From Terrilactibacillus sp. S3-3 (lineage in GTDB: Bacteria > Bacillota > Bacilli > Bacillales > Sporolactobacillaceae), in NCBI GenBank assembly GCA_030437565.1, contig CP129291.1, positions 682,001 through 746,000 of the forward strand: a stretch of DNA of 64,000 nt, written 5' to 3'. The position numbers and the translations under genes were made by a program. Below, piece after piece: positions 1 to 10,597 of this stretch. The stretch's first letter is position 1, and the number at the start of each line of letters is the position of its first letter. Under the pieces are notes generated by a model, which saw only the letters and a program-made list of their open reading frames with translations, did not search any database and had not been told where the DNA came from.

Positions 1-1
1 G

Positions 2-637
2 GATGATTACCGCTATTTCCCGGAACCCGACATCGTCAAGCTCAAAATCGACCAAGCCTGGATCGATCGGATTAAAGCGGAAATTCCGGAACTGCCTGAC
101 GCACGCCGTGAACGTTATATCAACGAACTCGGCCTGCCGGAATACGACGCCATGGTGCTGACACAAACGAAGGCCATTTCCGATTTCTTTGAAAGCACGC
201 TGGAGCACGGCGCTGACGCGAAACTCGCTTCCAACTGGCTGATGGGCGAAGTCTCCGCCTATCTCAATGCTCAAAACAAAAGTATTGAGGATGTGCCGAT
301 GACGCCTGAAGGGCTGGCAAAGCTGGTTCAGCTGATTGAAAAAGGGACGATTTCCAGCAAGATTGCCAAAAAAGTCTTCAAAGAATTGATCGAAAAAGGC
401 GGCGATCCGGAAGAGTTCGTCAAAGCCAAAGGCCTTGTCCAAATCTCCGATGAGGGCGCGCTGCGCGATTTAATGGGCCCGATTCTCGAAGCCAACAAAC
501 AATCCATGATTGACTATAAAAACGGCAAAGACCGCGCCCTCGGTTTTCTGGTCGGCCAAATCATGAAAGCTTCGAAGGGCAAAGCCAATCCGAAGATTGT
601 CAACAAAATTATTCTTGAAGAAGTCGACAAACTGTAA
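2..637 (+). CDS. gatB: Asp-tRNA(Asn)/Glu-tRNA(Gln) amidotransferase subunit B, C-terminal part
   Basis: The window opens inside this gene. The frame from base 2 reads [10 protein letters not shown], the conserved kinase-like core motif of GatB, and runs without interruption to a TAA at 635-637. GatB is the tRNA-binding subunit of GatCAB, which converts misacylated Glu-tRNA(Gln) or Asp-tRNA(Asn) to the correct aminoacyl-tRNA in the cytoplasm. The visible part is the last roughly 210 residues, mostly the helical GatB/YqeY tail domain that grips the tRNA. A hairpin terminator follows at 681-720, consistent with gatB being the last gene of gatCAB. It is one of the few long genes here with no frameshift. 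Confidence 0.95.
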   Translation, partial: DDYRYFPEPDIVKLKIDQAWIDRIKAEIPELPDARRERYINELGLPEYDAMVLTQTKAISDFFESTLEHGADAKLASNWLMGEVSAYLNAQNKSIEDVPMTPEGLAKLVQLIEKGTISSKIAKKVFKELIEKGGDPEEFVKAKGLVQISDEGALRDLMGPILEANKQSMIDYKNGKDRALGFLVGQIMKASKGKANPKIVNKIILEEVDKL

Positions 638-680
638 CTACACTATTCATTCACTGAACTTTTATTTCATGCAAAGCCGG

Positions 681-720
681 AGCCGGGACAAGAGACACTG
701 TTTCACGCCCCGGCTTTTGT
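681..720 (+). terminator. Rho-independent terminator after gatB
   Basis: AGCCGGG (681-687) pairs with CCCGGCT (709-715) and is followed by TTTTGTTT. It sits 44 bases after the gatB stop and would end the gatCAB transcript. Confidence 0.7.
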
Positions 721-974
721 TTGAGTGAAAAACCGGCGTGTAAATGTAAATGTGGCCGAACCGGCGGTATGAAAATCGATACTCCAATCAATGACACATT
801 TAAATCCGGGGTATTAGGTCCTTTAAGACTTGCCATTATCGGTCTTGTTTAAAAAGTGAACCTGCTTTTTTGAGCGGTCATACTTTCATGAACAACGGCT
901 GCTTCTTGGTTATTAAACTCGAGATTTTTAGTCTGAACGCATTGTTCAAGCAATGTATCCGTTATCATGGACTT

Positions 975-1003
975 TTGCGTTCATAAGATTTTTACAATAT
1001 AAT
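975..1003 (+). promoter_or_regulatory. Sigma-A-like promoter for dgkB
   Basis: TTGCGT (975-980) and a perfect TATAAT (998-1003) are separated by 17 bases, about 100 bases before the dgkB start. The rest of the 638-1103 intergenic stretch shows the gatB terminator and no convincing gene. Confidence 0.5.
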
Positions 1004-1103
1004 AAATAAAGTGTCATCGTTTTAAAACGATTGAGCACGGTTGCTTCGGGACATGCTGTCATCTGCTTGGCCCGCAGCTGGATTTTTAGATCGGGTGATA
1101 CGA

Positions 1104-2041
1104 ATGAAAAGAGCACGTTTAATTTATAATCCCACTTCCGGGCGCGAGCTGGTCAAGAAAAATATTGCTTACATATTGGATCGGCTCGAGAATGCCGGAT
1201 ACGAAGCTTCCGCCTACGCCACAAAACGCGAAGGGGATGCTACAGTCGGCGCACGCCGGGCGGTTGAAAGAAAATTTGACCTGGTGATTGCAGCGGGCGG
1301 TGACGGCACGATCAATGAAGTGATTAACGGACTTGCTGAGCAGGATTACCGGCCTAGACTCGGCATTTTGCCAATGGGTACGACCAATGACTTTGCCCGG
1401 GCAATAAATATGCCCCGGGATATTATAAAGGCCTGCGATGTGCTTTGCGAAGGGATAGAGATGCCGATTGATGTCGGAAAAGTGAATGATCGGTATTTTA
1501 TCAACATTGCCGGCGGAGGAAAGCTGACGGAACTCACCTACGATGTACCCAGCAAGCTGAAGACGATGCTCGGACAGATGGCTTACTACATTAAGGGGAT
1601 TGAAATGCTGCCGTCTCTGCGGCCGACGCACGTTAAAATTGAATAGACGGCCGGACATTTAAGGGAGATATTATGCTGTTTCTCGTTTCCAATACGAATT
1701 CGGTCGGCGGTTTCGAAAAGATTGCACCGGAGGCATCGGTCAACGACGGGATGTTTGATTTGTTAATTCTTAAGAAAACAAATTTGGCTGAATTTATCCG
1801 GCTTGCTTCTTTGGCGCTGCGCGGCGAGCACATGAAAGATCCAAAGGTCATCTATGCTCAGGCGAGCCGTATTAGGATCAAAACAAAGGAAAAAATGCAG
1901 CTGAATTTGGACGGCGAATATGGCGGCGACTTGCCGGGCGAAATCGTTAATTTGTATCAGCATCTCTATTTAATTGTACCGAAGGAAACGGCTGAGAAAA
2001 CACTGGACAATGCTGAACAGGCCGATCATTTGCTGCAATGA
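1104..2041 (+). CDS. dgkB: Diacylglycerol/lipid kinase (DagK/YerQ family), one frameshift
   Basis: The product phosphorylates diacylglycerol to phosphatidic acid, returning the lipid released by lipoteichoic acid synthesis to phospholipid synthesis at the inner face of the membrane. The start at 1104 (MKRARLIYNP) follows a GGGTGAT ribosome site. The nucleotide-binding motif GGDGTINEV and the LPMGTTNDFARA motif of the DAGK catalytic domain are visible. Near 1647 the frame is lost by one missing base: GAA TAG ACG should read as I-E-Y-D-G, after which the second half (MLFLVSNTNSVGGFEK) continues to 2041. Total length of about 312 residues is normal for the family (around 300). In B. subtilis the same gene lies next to rlmCD. 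I infer a sequencing indel, not a dead gene. Confidence 0.92.
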
Positions 2042-2076
2042 CGTTTTTATTGAAAAAATGTCATAAAGTGAAACTT

Positions 2077-2215
2077 CAATCAGTGGGGGGGTTCATAACC
2101 CACTGATTGCTAGTTGAACCAATCGGGCTTTTACGGGAGTTATCTCCACCGTGCTTCTTCGAATTCATTGAAGCCTTGAGGTGGGAGTTTTACTGCCCGT
2201 TAATGCGGGATAAAA
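2077..2215. other. Highly structured intergenic element (MITE or structured RNA candidate)
   Basis: An 11-bp perfect hairpin (CAATCAGTGGG at 2077-2087, CCCACTGATTG at 2099-2109) is followed by a second module. There CGGGC (2124-2128) pairs with GCCCG (about 2192-2196) and encloses a long hairpin with CTCC-ACC/GGTGGGAG and GCTTC/GAAGC arms. No open frame covers it. It resembles the folded ends of IS200/IS605-type elements in thermophilic Bacillaceae, but I cannot verify this from sequence alone. Confidence 0.45.
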
Positions 2216-2221
2216 AACTTG

Positions 2222-2266
2222 AAAGTGCGCCGTTACGAAGTCTCTCGATTTCATGCGCACTTTTTT
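2222..2266 (+). terminator. Rho-independent terminator candidate between dgkB and rlmCD
   Basis: AAGTGCGC (2223-2230) pairs with GCGCACTT (2255-2262) and runs into six T. It would end dgkB read-through just before rlmCD. Confidence 0.5.
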
Positions 2267-2297
2267 ACATAACTAGAAAATAAAGGAGGGGGGCAAA

Positions 2298-3682
2298 ATG
2301 TCTTACGAAGCCCCTGTGAAGAAGAACGATAAACTGGATGTGACGTTTTCCGATTTGACCCAAGACGGCGCGGGTGTGGCCAAAGTTGCCGGTTATACCT
2401 TGTTCGTTCCCGGCGGTTTTTGCCCGGCGAGACGGCGTCCGTTCAAGTCCTTAAGACAAAAAAAGGCTACGGCTACGGTAAGCTGCTAAGTATTAAAAGC
2501 AAAAGCGCCGATCGGGTCACGCCGCCATGCCCGATTTACGATCAATGCGGCGGCTGCCTCATTCAGCATTTAAGTTATGCCGGCCAGCTCGCTCACAAAA
2601 AGCAGATTGTGGAAGACGCGCTCGCCCGGATCGGCGGGCTGAAACATGTTCACGTGAACGACACGCTCGGCATGGAAGAGCCCTGGCAATATCGCAATAA
2701 GGTACAGGTGCCGGTCGCCATTCAAGACGGACATTTTGCCTTCGGCTTTTACAAGAAGCGCAGCCACGCGATTGTTGACATGGACCACTGCCTGATTACG
2801 GAGCCGCTGATTGATGCGATCGTTCAAAAGGCGAAGGCCGTCGCCGAGGAAAACGGCGTTGTGCCTTATGATGAAGAGCGCCACCGCGGCCACGGCCAGC
2901 TGCGTCACATCGCCTGCCGGATCGGCAAAGAAACGGGCGAAGTGATGGTGATTTTTGTGACGAGAACGGAAGACCTTCCGTTTCGCAAAGTATTCATCAG
3001 CCAGCTGACCGCCGCCTTCCCGCAGATCAAGTCGATTGTGCAAAATATCAATACGAAAAAAAACGAATGCCATTTACGGCGACAAAAGCAAGACGTTATG
3101 GGGACGCGATGTCATTTACGACACGATTGGCGGAATAAAATTCGCTATCTCCGCCCGCTCCTTTTTCCAGGTCAATCCCTATCAGACAAATGTGCTGTAT
3201 CAAAAAGCGCTCGACTATGCGGCGCTCACCGGCCGGGAAACGGTGATTGACGCTTACTGCGGCATCGGCACCATTTCCCTGTTCCTGGCCCGGAAAGCGA
3301 GCCAAGTATACGGGGTCGAAATCGTGCCGGAAGCGATTGAAGACGCCCGCCGCAATGCCGAACTGAACAACATGGCGAATGCTCATTTCGAAGTCGGCCA
3401 GGCGGAAACGGTGATCCCGAAATGGCACGAGGACGGCATCCGTGCCGACGTCATTGTCGTCGACCCGCCGCGCAAAGGCTGCGACGAAGCGCTGCTGGAA
3501 ACGATGATCGCCATGAAACCACAGCGCATCGTCTATGTCTCCTGCAACCCGGCGACGCTCGCCCGCGACCTTAAAATCCTTGCCGCCAGCGGCTTTCAAA
3601 CGATGGAAGCCCAGCCGGTTGATATGTTCCCGCAGACCATGCGTTTGTGTGTGTCGTCTTGATGTCAAGGGTGGAGAAATAG
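2298..3682 (+). CDS. rlmCD: 23S rRNA (uracil-5-)-methyltransferase, RumA/RlmCD family, frameshifted
   Basis: This SAM-dependent enzyme methylates uracils of 23S rRNA. The start at 2298 follows AAGGAGGGGGG. An N-terminal TRAM-like RNA-binding domain ([15 protein letters not shown]) is followed by the Fe-S cysteine motif [10 protein letters not shown], the SAM-binding region [23 protein letters not shown], and the catalytic cysteine motif [13 protein letters not shown]. Single-base shifts occur near 2428 (T run), 3055 (A run) and 3640. With the last corrected the C-terminus reads [12 protein letters not shown] and stops at 3680-3682. The corrected length of about 460 residues matches the family. 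It marks the left chromosomal border of the variable region. Confidence 0.93.
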
Positions 3683-3707
3683 GACTGTTCAAAACATCGA
3701 TAAATAG

Positions 3708-3780
3708 AGGGTTTCCAGACATTGAGCTTTTCTCTCGGCTACTTTACCGGAGGTGACAATGTCAGGAAACCCTTATTTTT
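3708..3780. terminator. Bidirectional terminator between rlmCD and res
   Basis: AGGGTTTCCAGACATTG (3708-3724) is complementary to CAATGTCAGGAAACCCT (3757-3773) apart from one mismatch, then TTATTTTTATT follows. The loop is 32 bases. It lies between the convergent rlmCD and res genes and could serve both strands. The rest of 3683-3887 shows no gene. The long arms could also be the ends of a tiny inserted element. Confidence 0.55.
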
Positions 3781-3783
3781 ATT

Positions 3784-3802
3784 GTTCGCGGGAACATATC
3801 AA
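3784..3802 (+). repeat. 19-bp inverted repeat, left copy
   Basis: GTTCGCGGGAACATATCAA here is the exact reverse complement of 57190-57208. The two copies bracket the whole accessory region from the type III operon to the last island gene. GGAAACC stands shortly upstream of both when they are oriented alike. Confidence 0.6.
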
Positions 3803-3887
3803 CTGCCCTAAAGAAGATGAGGTTGAGTTGATAGATTAGATAACGCTTAATTTTTTAGGGGTTGAGGAGACAGGATAGATGTATAAT

Positions 3888-6404
3888 TTAGTCTTCTCGA
3901 ACAGAGTCAGTATCGAAAATTCTATCAAGTTCCTCGTTTGATGTAATGCCACGAACCTTATTCCTGACTGTCGTTTTTCCCATATCCAATCGATAGAAAT
4001 GTTCACGACCATCTACACCTTTTTTTTTAGACGGATGAGTTGAATTCTTCCAAATTTATCCCAGTGTTTCTCTGCAAATTTTGCTAAGCCCACTGCTTTG
4101 GGGTAATTGTCCTTACGGCTGGGGGGGTCATGAGGCTCCAGTATATCGAAAACGTAACCCTGTGCATCGGCGCGGACAATCACTAAATCCGGGAACATGG
4201 AAGTGGTTACACCACTGACTTCATACGGGATTTCAAGTGACCACTTTTTACGGTCGAGGTTGCGTAACCAGCAGACAGCACCGTTTTTAAGTTCTTCTGC
4301 AATAACTCCACTTTCCCATGCGTTCAGTGATGTTTGGAATGTTCCGTCTTCAGAACAGTAAAGGTGCTGTTCATACTTTATACTATCATCTGGCACAGAA
4401 AAATCGATTGAATCCGGCAATACCCATGGTACAGATATTGGTTGCGTTGAAGCATTGATTAATCTTTCATAGACATTCTTTCGTGCCTCGTTTAGTCTAG
4501 CAATGGAACGCTTGTTGTTCTCGTAGAGCGTAATGAATTCCTTCTCTGCATAGGCATTAATCCTCTCTATTGCGTCCGTATCACTTGTGAGAACGATGAT
4601 TTCTTTTTTCACATCGATATGATCACGGGTACTGTGGCGAATCCAATATTCCTTGTGTAAACCCTCTCCCAACAACTTTCCGGCTTGCTCAAAATGTCGA
4701 GAAATATCAAATTCGGACACGGTCATGGTCTGTGTTGCTTCATCAAAGGAATAGGCATTGTCTCCATACTCAAATATCAGTGTGCCAAGGGCAAAACCGG
4801 TGATTGACGCCCCGCGGATGTCAAAGTCTCCACTTTCTTTTATCCGTGCAATCTCCTCATCCATTTTTGATAAAACTGCATTTTTAACGGCCTTCTGTGC
4901 TTCCAAATCAATGCCGTCCATCGTCAGCGCGCGGGAAAGCTGTATTAATAACTTGAGCGGTGCCTGCTTACGGGATGAATCTACCCGATAGGTGATGAGG
5001 TTATCCATTGCCTCAAACACATCAGAATAGGCAAGATTGCGCCCAAGCGTAACAAGCTCTTTGCTGGTACCTGTTTCGGTGGGCATAACCGCTTCACTGT
5101 CACGTAGAGCGTTAACTACATTCTTCACTGTTTCTTCATCAAAGTACGGAAGAAACAGACTGACACTGTTAAGCTCAGCATCGGAGGAAATCCTTCTTGC
5201 CAAAAGGAGTGCGAATCATACGTCCCAAAAGCTGCGCAATATAAGTATAGTCCTGCGCACTGCGGAATGACATCATCGTTTCAGCACGTGGGCAGTCCCA
5301 GCCTGTGGAAAGGTTCATTTTGAAGAACACGACCTTCACATTTTCCTCTTCCTCAATTCGAGAGGCTTCAATTTGCTGAATATCAACGTCACGGACTTTA
5401 ATCGTGCCTCGGTCATTGAATGTATGTACCACTTCGCCGGGCAGTAATTTGCGTTCCAGTGCTCCCTCCAGTAAATCAATGCAAGCACCCAAATCAGTAT
5501 GGGTTACTTCACGCTCGTTGCCGTCCTCAACCTGAACAACAAGAATAGGATTTATCATTTTTTTCGTCTTCGCGCTCACAGTAGGATTTCCAGTGAGCAC
5601 ACTTTTTAAGCCAATTATCTACTGCGCCCTTGAACATGGTCATATCGGCACTTAGTTGAATATCTGGATAATGAATGATGATTCTGTCTTTCAAAAGCCC
5701 TGACTCACGCACTTGCTCAGGTGGAACAATGACTTTTTGGACTGTCGATGTAGTCCCAGCTATTAAGTTGTCAAATCTTTGGGGGGTGTCGCGGTCACAC
5801 CGATAACCAAGGGCATGATGCAAAGCCCATCTTCTTCGCTGCCCTTGATGAATTTTTGCATGATGGATTGGGCTTTGTTTTCTGCTTGAACAGATGTATA
5901 TGTGCCTCTATGCGCTTCATCAATTACCACATAAAACTGCTTTGGATTACGCTTGGCAGTATTTGTGAGTGTTTCCCAAATTGTATACTGCCTTATATCA
6001 GACTTAGTCGTCAATAACTTGTCAGAACCGAGTTTTTGTGTGTTCAGGAAATAGATGCGGCCGCCTTCAAAATATTCGGCGCTAAAGTTTGAATCGATAG
6101 TCACTAAGTCCCGCACACGGATTTTGTCAGACTTGCTTTCGATTTTTAGCCGTGTTTGCTCATTGAGTTCCGGTGAATCGGAAAGCCAAACAAACACCGA
6201 ATCCGGCTCACCGATGTTATCTGCGCTTCCATATAGAATTTCCTCAAAAAGTGTGGTCATGATGATAGTTTTTCCCGAACCTGTAGGCGCGGAAAAGGAA
6301 ATTACTTGCGGGTCACGTTCGCTCCACATCAAGTGTGCCTTATTGATTTTTTCATGCAATTCGGCAAGAGCCGTTTCCTGAAACGGAAATAGTGTATCTC
6401 TCAT
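3888..6404 (-). CDS. res: Type III restriction enzyme Res subunit (helicase/nuclease), frameshifted
   Basis: Res is the ATP-dependent translocase/endonuclease that works with the Mod protein upstream. The start at 6404 is directly after the mod stop and follows CAGGAGGG. In order are seen Walker A APTGSGKT, DEAH-type VVIDEAHRGT, GVTATP, the motif VI region AQLLGRMIRTP and a C-terminal nuclease segment FPDLVIVRADAQG...FDILEPHD. Frame changes fall near 5780, 5570, 5190 and 4020 (a run of T). Correcting the last adds about 45 residues (KGVDGREHFYRL...) to a stop at 3888-3890. Total of about 838 residues is in the normal range. All motifs are present, so I infer an active gene with read errors. 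Confidence 0.88.
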
Positions 6405-8717
6405 TTATGAATCCCTCCTGCTCCCCAACACAAAGTTATCGATGTAATCGCGGTATAGTTGGTATGTGTTATTTACTTTTAACCCAGCGGTCATTTCACG
6501 GAAAGCTTCCTCGGAGTTGGTTACAAAATAAGCCACTCCGATATTGTCTTCTTCCGAGAGCTTTTCGGCAAACTCGGCGTACTTTGTTTCATCAACCAGA
6601 ACAGCGAAGCCGTTCTGTGGAAGTATCAGCATCTCCGGTTCCTCATCACTTATCTCCGGCCGCTGGCCAATTGCTCCGGATTTGAGCCACAGCAGCGGCA
6701 GTATCTCACGAAACTGTCGGCCAAGTGAAACACTATTTTTATCCAAGAAGCCCAGCTTAAAGTATTCGACGTTGGCAGGAAAGCCCTCACTCATGGGACG
6801 TTTAACTTGTGATGTTAGGATGATAGGCCCAAGCAACTCTGAAATTCGTGTTTTGATAGACTTGAATATAGCAACTGATTTTGAAGCTATATAAAAGTCT
6901 GTAATATAATCTTGTTCTTCAAGTGCAGCCAACCACTCATCAACGGCATCTACATCAAAGAGAATAGATGCTGTATGCTTATCCGAAACGATAAATTTAC
7001 TGTCTTTGCTGACTAGTGATTGTGGTAGTTGTGCCTTTCCTTCCTTATTTCGAAGCAAAGAAACAATTTGCTTTTTTGCAGTGACAGTTAATTCTGAAGG
7101 ATTATCTACAAAACCTAATTGATAGAATGAGCGCTCGACCTCATTTGATACAGTCTGAGTCGTGAAGTATTCACCTGTTAGGGTTGAACCGTCATCACGT
7201 CTACCAAGAATACTATACTTTGTTCTTGGCCAAGTTACCGCACGACAAATCCCATGTTTTTCCCATTCAATGTCACCAGGCTGATAGCCATTTTTTTTCA
7301 AGGTTTTTGCTTCATCATCGGATACCTCATTATTTGTCACTAATATACAGCGGCGGTTTCCGCCGTCCTCAGCATTAAGTAAATTCACTGCATGTAATGT
7401 GGTGCCGCTACCTGCAAAGAAGTCAACAATTAGAGTTTTTTTTTCTTTCCAGATACCGCAAATGTCAATGCTTCGTGGACTGCATAAAGCGATTTGGGGT
7501 ATGAGAATCCACCACCAAGTATAGATTTAATCATATCTGTACCATGGGCTTCTGCATTACATAACGGATCAGTCCAAACCGTTTTGGGAGGTTCACTTTC
7601 TCTACGAAGGATCACTTCTATTCGGTCTCCTCTCCTCGTTTTTCATAAACATTCGATCTTTTACGGATTCTACAGTATCGCGTCCATATCTCCATTTCTT
7701 TTCGATACCATTTTTATCAATGGGCCAAACATAAATTGTACCATCTTCATTATGTTCTACTTGAGCTGTAGGGTGTAATTCCTTATCAAGTAAATCACCG
7801 AAACCAATAATATTGTAATTTGAGTCTAAAATTACGGGGTAGAAACACGTCGCGCCTTCATAACGACCTGATGTGCTTCCCCAACGTCTCAGATTATATA
7901 CATCGCCACCAGTGTGTTGCTTGCGGTAAATAATGGTATCTGCTGAATATGAAAATATTGCATATTCGTGAGTGACAGAGAATTTCTTACCCTGTGTTCC
8001 ACCGGGATTATGCTGAATAGTTATGCAAGTATGAGTTAGATTTGGAAAAAGCTCATGGAGCAGAACCCATAGATGCGCATATTCATTATCATCAATTGTT
8101 GTAATCAAAACGCCATCATCTGCAAGAATTCTCTTTGCAATCTTAGTCTTTTTTGCATCATTGAAAGCCACTTACTGTGACGCCAGTTATCACTGGAATC
8201 TACATAGTCATTATTGTATTTCCAATCCCGCGCACCTGTGTTGTATGGTGGGTCAATATAAATACAATCAACCTTCTTAGGGTAGAGATATTCCAGTAAC
8301 TGAAGGGCGTGGTAATTGTCTGCTTCAATGATTGTATGCCATAAGCTACTATCAGGAGCATTCTCTACAGAATCAATCGGTTGAAGTGTGGGAAATATTG
8401 GTTCGCCAAACTGAGCAACCGAAACTAACTCCGTAAGCGGTATGTTCATGGCATCTCCTGTTGCTTTGTTACGGCAAAGGGGGCAGTATCACCATCTAGT
8501 TTTAACACTGTATATACATCATTAATGTGGCCCGTTTTTAGTGCAACAGTCGAGCCACGTTTGACAGGAACATCGTAAAGAGGAGTGCATTCAGGGATGT
8601 GCTCTTCAAATACTAGTCCAAATTTCTTATTTTTAGATATGCGAGCAATTCCTGCTCCAATCGACTACGCAGAGTCGTGTCAGGGATTTGTCGCAGTAAA
8701 TCATTGATTGCAGCCAT
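6405..8717 (-). CDS. mod: Type III modification methyltransferase Mod, frameshifted
   Basis: Mod is a beta-class amino-methyltransferase that recognises the site and methylates adenine for the Mod-Res complex. The start at 8717 (MAAINDLLRQIP) follows AGGAGGATCTAAAAT. An N-terminal about 110-residue domain with KKFGLVFEEHIPE precedes the catalytic motif IV IYIDPPYNTG; SAM motif I DFFAGSGTT comes later, the beta order. A long C-terminal target-recognition part ends at 6405-6407, one base before res starts. Frame losses occur near 8650, 8450, 8150, 7610 and 7430 (T run). About 770 residues when joined. A separate small gene at 8450-8717 is unlikely because the frame continues after one indel. 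Confidence 0.88.
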
Positions 8718-8736
8718 ATTTTAGATCCTCCTAAGC

Positions 8737-10380
8737 TTAATCATTCAATTCGTACTTACTCCACGAACGACCAAAAAGTTCATTTCCGTCCGACAAGCGT
8801 AAAATTGCCGTGTCCTCTAAAATCTTATACGCCTTCTCAGTTGTAGAGTCAGCTTTATCAAATGCAATGAAAATCTGTCGTCCACTATCCTGATAACGTT
8901 CCAATATGTGTTCAAGGTGTGTATCCTCAATACGCTTAAGAATATTGGAATCGTGAATGAGCGCAGGAATTGGTCGTAATTCAAGTATACTCAAATCGTA
9001 CACCACAAGGCTTTTAAACGCAGTACCTTCACTGGTGTTACCGGGCGTTTCAAAGATAATATCCTTTTGGGGTGTGATTTGCAAAAGAGGCGCTGTTTCC
9101 TGTCGTTCAGTCACCACGCCGTTTATTGTTGCCATTCGCAGATTGATGTGTCGTCTTGTATCTCTTCCAGTTTTTCGGTTTGCTGTTGTAATAGTTTTGC
9201 CAGCCTGCGCTCTGCTTCGGCGCGGGCTTCCTGCAATTCTTTCTGGTGAATCAACTCAGCTGTTTTTCTTCCTCAAGTCTATCAATGCTTTTTGACACGT
9301 TGACGCACTGAGAGAGCACTCGTTCCGACATCTCCTTTGCCAAACCGGACTCTTCGATTTTTTGATGCAGCCGTTTGATTTCTTTGTCGCAATGATCAAT
9401 AAGGGGTTGTAAACGTTCGATTTCCTGGGCCATCTCTTCACCCAGAATTTCCCTGATTTTCTTATGAAAATGTTCAATCTCCTCGAAGGCTTTTATATTA
9501 GTATTTGGGAAGAAACGCACCAAGGAGTTAAATTCACTGGCGGTTTCGGGATTACTGTCAGCGATATTACTCTTAATCGCATTTAGCTGCGACTGCAGAC
9601 GATTGCGTTTGCGGATGAAACTATTCAACTCTTTTTGAGCTGCTGTTACTCGTTCAAATGTCTGTGTGTCAAAACCAAACATTGCTAACTGGGCTTCTTC
9701 ACTGTTTTTCATCAGCCTTTGGAGCCTTTTCTTCAGCGACTCTATAGTTTTCTGATTCGTTTCGATTTTCCCGGTGTCCACCTGCTGACGCTGGCGCGAT
9801 TTGAGCTGCGAGGATTTGATACCGAGTTCTTCCTCCATGCTTTTGATGGCAGCGAGAATTTGGTAGTGGCCGAACAGCTTCATCAGAAAATCAACGGCTT
9901 TTTTTCATCCTGTTCGCGGGGCTTTACGAGCAGAGGATACTTTTCCAGTGTGTTTTCACGCCCATAAATACGGAAATAAACGCTCTGTGATTTCTGAAAA
10001 TGGGAGGGCTGGCAATCCAATCTTATATTCCTGAAAGAGAAAGCTTCTAAATTCATCCAGCGTCAATTTCGTAATGAAATGGTGATCCTTATCACAGCGG
10101 CACACATTCTTTGGATCATCAGTATTTCTGTAGAAGTAGTGTGCTGTCCTTCAAACTGGAAAGTGAAATAGATGGTATGGGGACCGATTTCCTTTTTAAT
10201 GTCATCCGACATGGAGTAGTAGCTTTCGCCGCCGAATGCATAGTCGATAATCCACAGAAACGTTGATTTGCCGATGGCATTGCTTCCTTCTGCGCTGCCT
10301 AAAACAGTGTTAAGTCCTGGATTGAATCGAACTGTTTGATGCTCTGCTGCGAATTTATCACATCGAATTTCTGTCAACAT
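8737..10380 (-). CDS. DUF2326-type SMC-like ATPase of an ABC-three-component system, frameshifted
   Basis: The protein begins like RecN/SMC ATPases (LTEIRCDKF, then a P-loop-like GSAEGSNAIGKSTFL), continues with a coiled coil of about 200 residues rich in E, K and Q (about 9250-9880), and ends with a conserved domain containing QIFIAFDKADS, which looks like the Walker B side of DUF2326. ABC-3C systems pair such an ATPase with a small middle component and an effector-bearing CTD protein, both encoded directly upstream here, and are predicted to be anti-phage. The start at 10380 overlaps the previous gene by 23 bases. Breaks near 10100, 9890 and 9200 are treated as indels. Length is about 547 residues. 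Assignment rests on motif and context. Confidence 0.78.
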
Positions 10381-10597
10381 AGCGTAGTACCCTCCCTTCC
10401 TCGATTAGTTCAATTTTCCCCAATGCAAACAGGCAGTCTAAAGCGCTCAAAAAATCGCCCATATCCTTTTTGCCTGATGTGGTTAATTCAAACAGCTCTT
10501 TGGGGGACATATCCCGCTGCGTCAATGCCTCTAAGATATCCGGGAAACGGGCAATGACGCTGTTTGAATAGGGTGTAACTTTACTCGGCAATCTCAT
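10358..10597 (-). CDS. ABC-3C system middle component (MC6/MC7-like)
   Basis: This 79-residue protein starts at ATG 10597 (MRLPSKVTPYSNSVIARF) and overlaps the end of the CTD gene by 17 bases and the ATPase start by 23, a typical translationally coupled arrangement. It carries a winged-helix-like stretch (ALTQRDMSPKELFELT...FLSALDCLFALGKIEL). Small middle components of this kind occur between CTD and ATPase genes in ABC-3C operons, where they are thought to bridge the two. An upstream in-frame codon at 10609 is possible, but the ATG gives the family-like N-terminus. Confidence 0.75.
   Translation of the reverse strand: MRLPSKVTPYSNSVIARFPDILEALTQRDMSPKELFELTTSGKKDMGDFLSALDCLFALGKIELIEEGRVLRYVDRNSM

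Noticed and set aside
651..836. Minus-strand 61-codon frame in the gatB-dgkB gap
   Set aside because: It overlaps the gatB terminator, lacks a ribosome site and has a low-complexity basic sequence.
2570..3073. Long antisense open frames over rlmCD (also 3096-3722, 1119-1658, 41367-41867, 36329-36781)
   Set aside because: They mirror genes with clear motifs, have no ribosome sites and show no recognisable family; they are shadows of codon usage.
8450..8717. A separate small gene between the ATPase and mod
   Set aside because: One indel joins it to mod as the N-terminal domain, and only the start at 8717 has a ribosome site.
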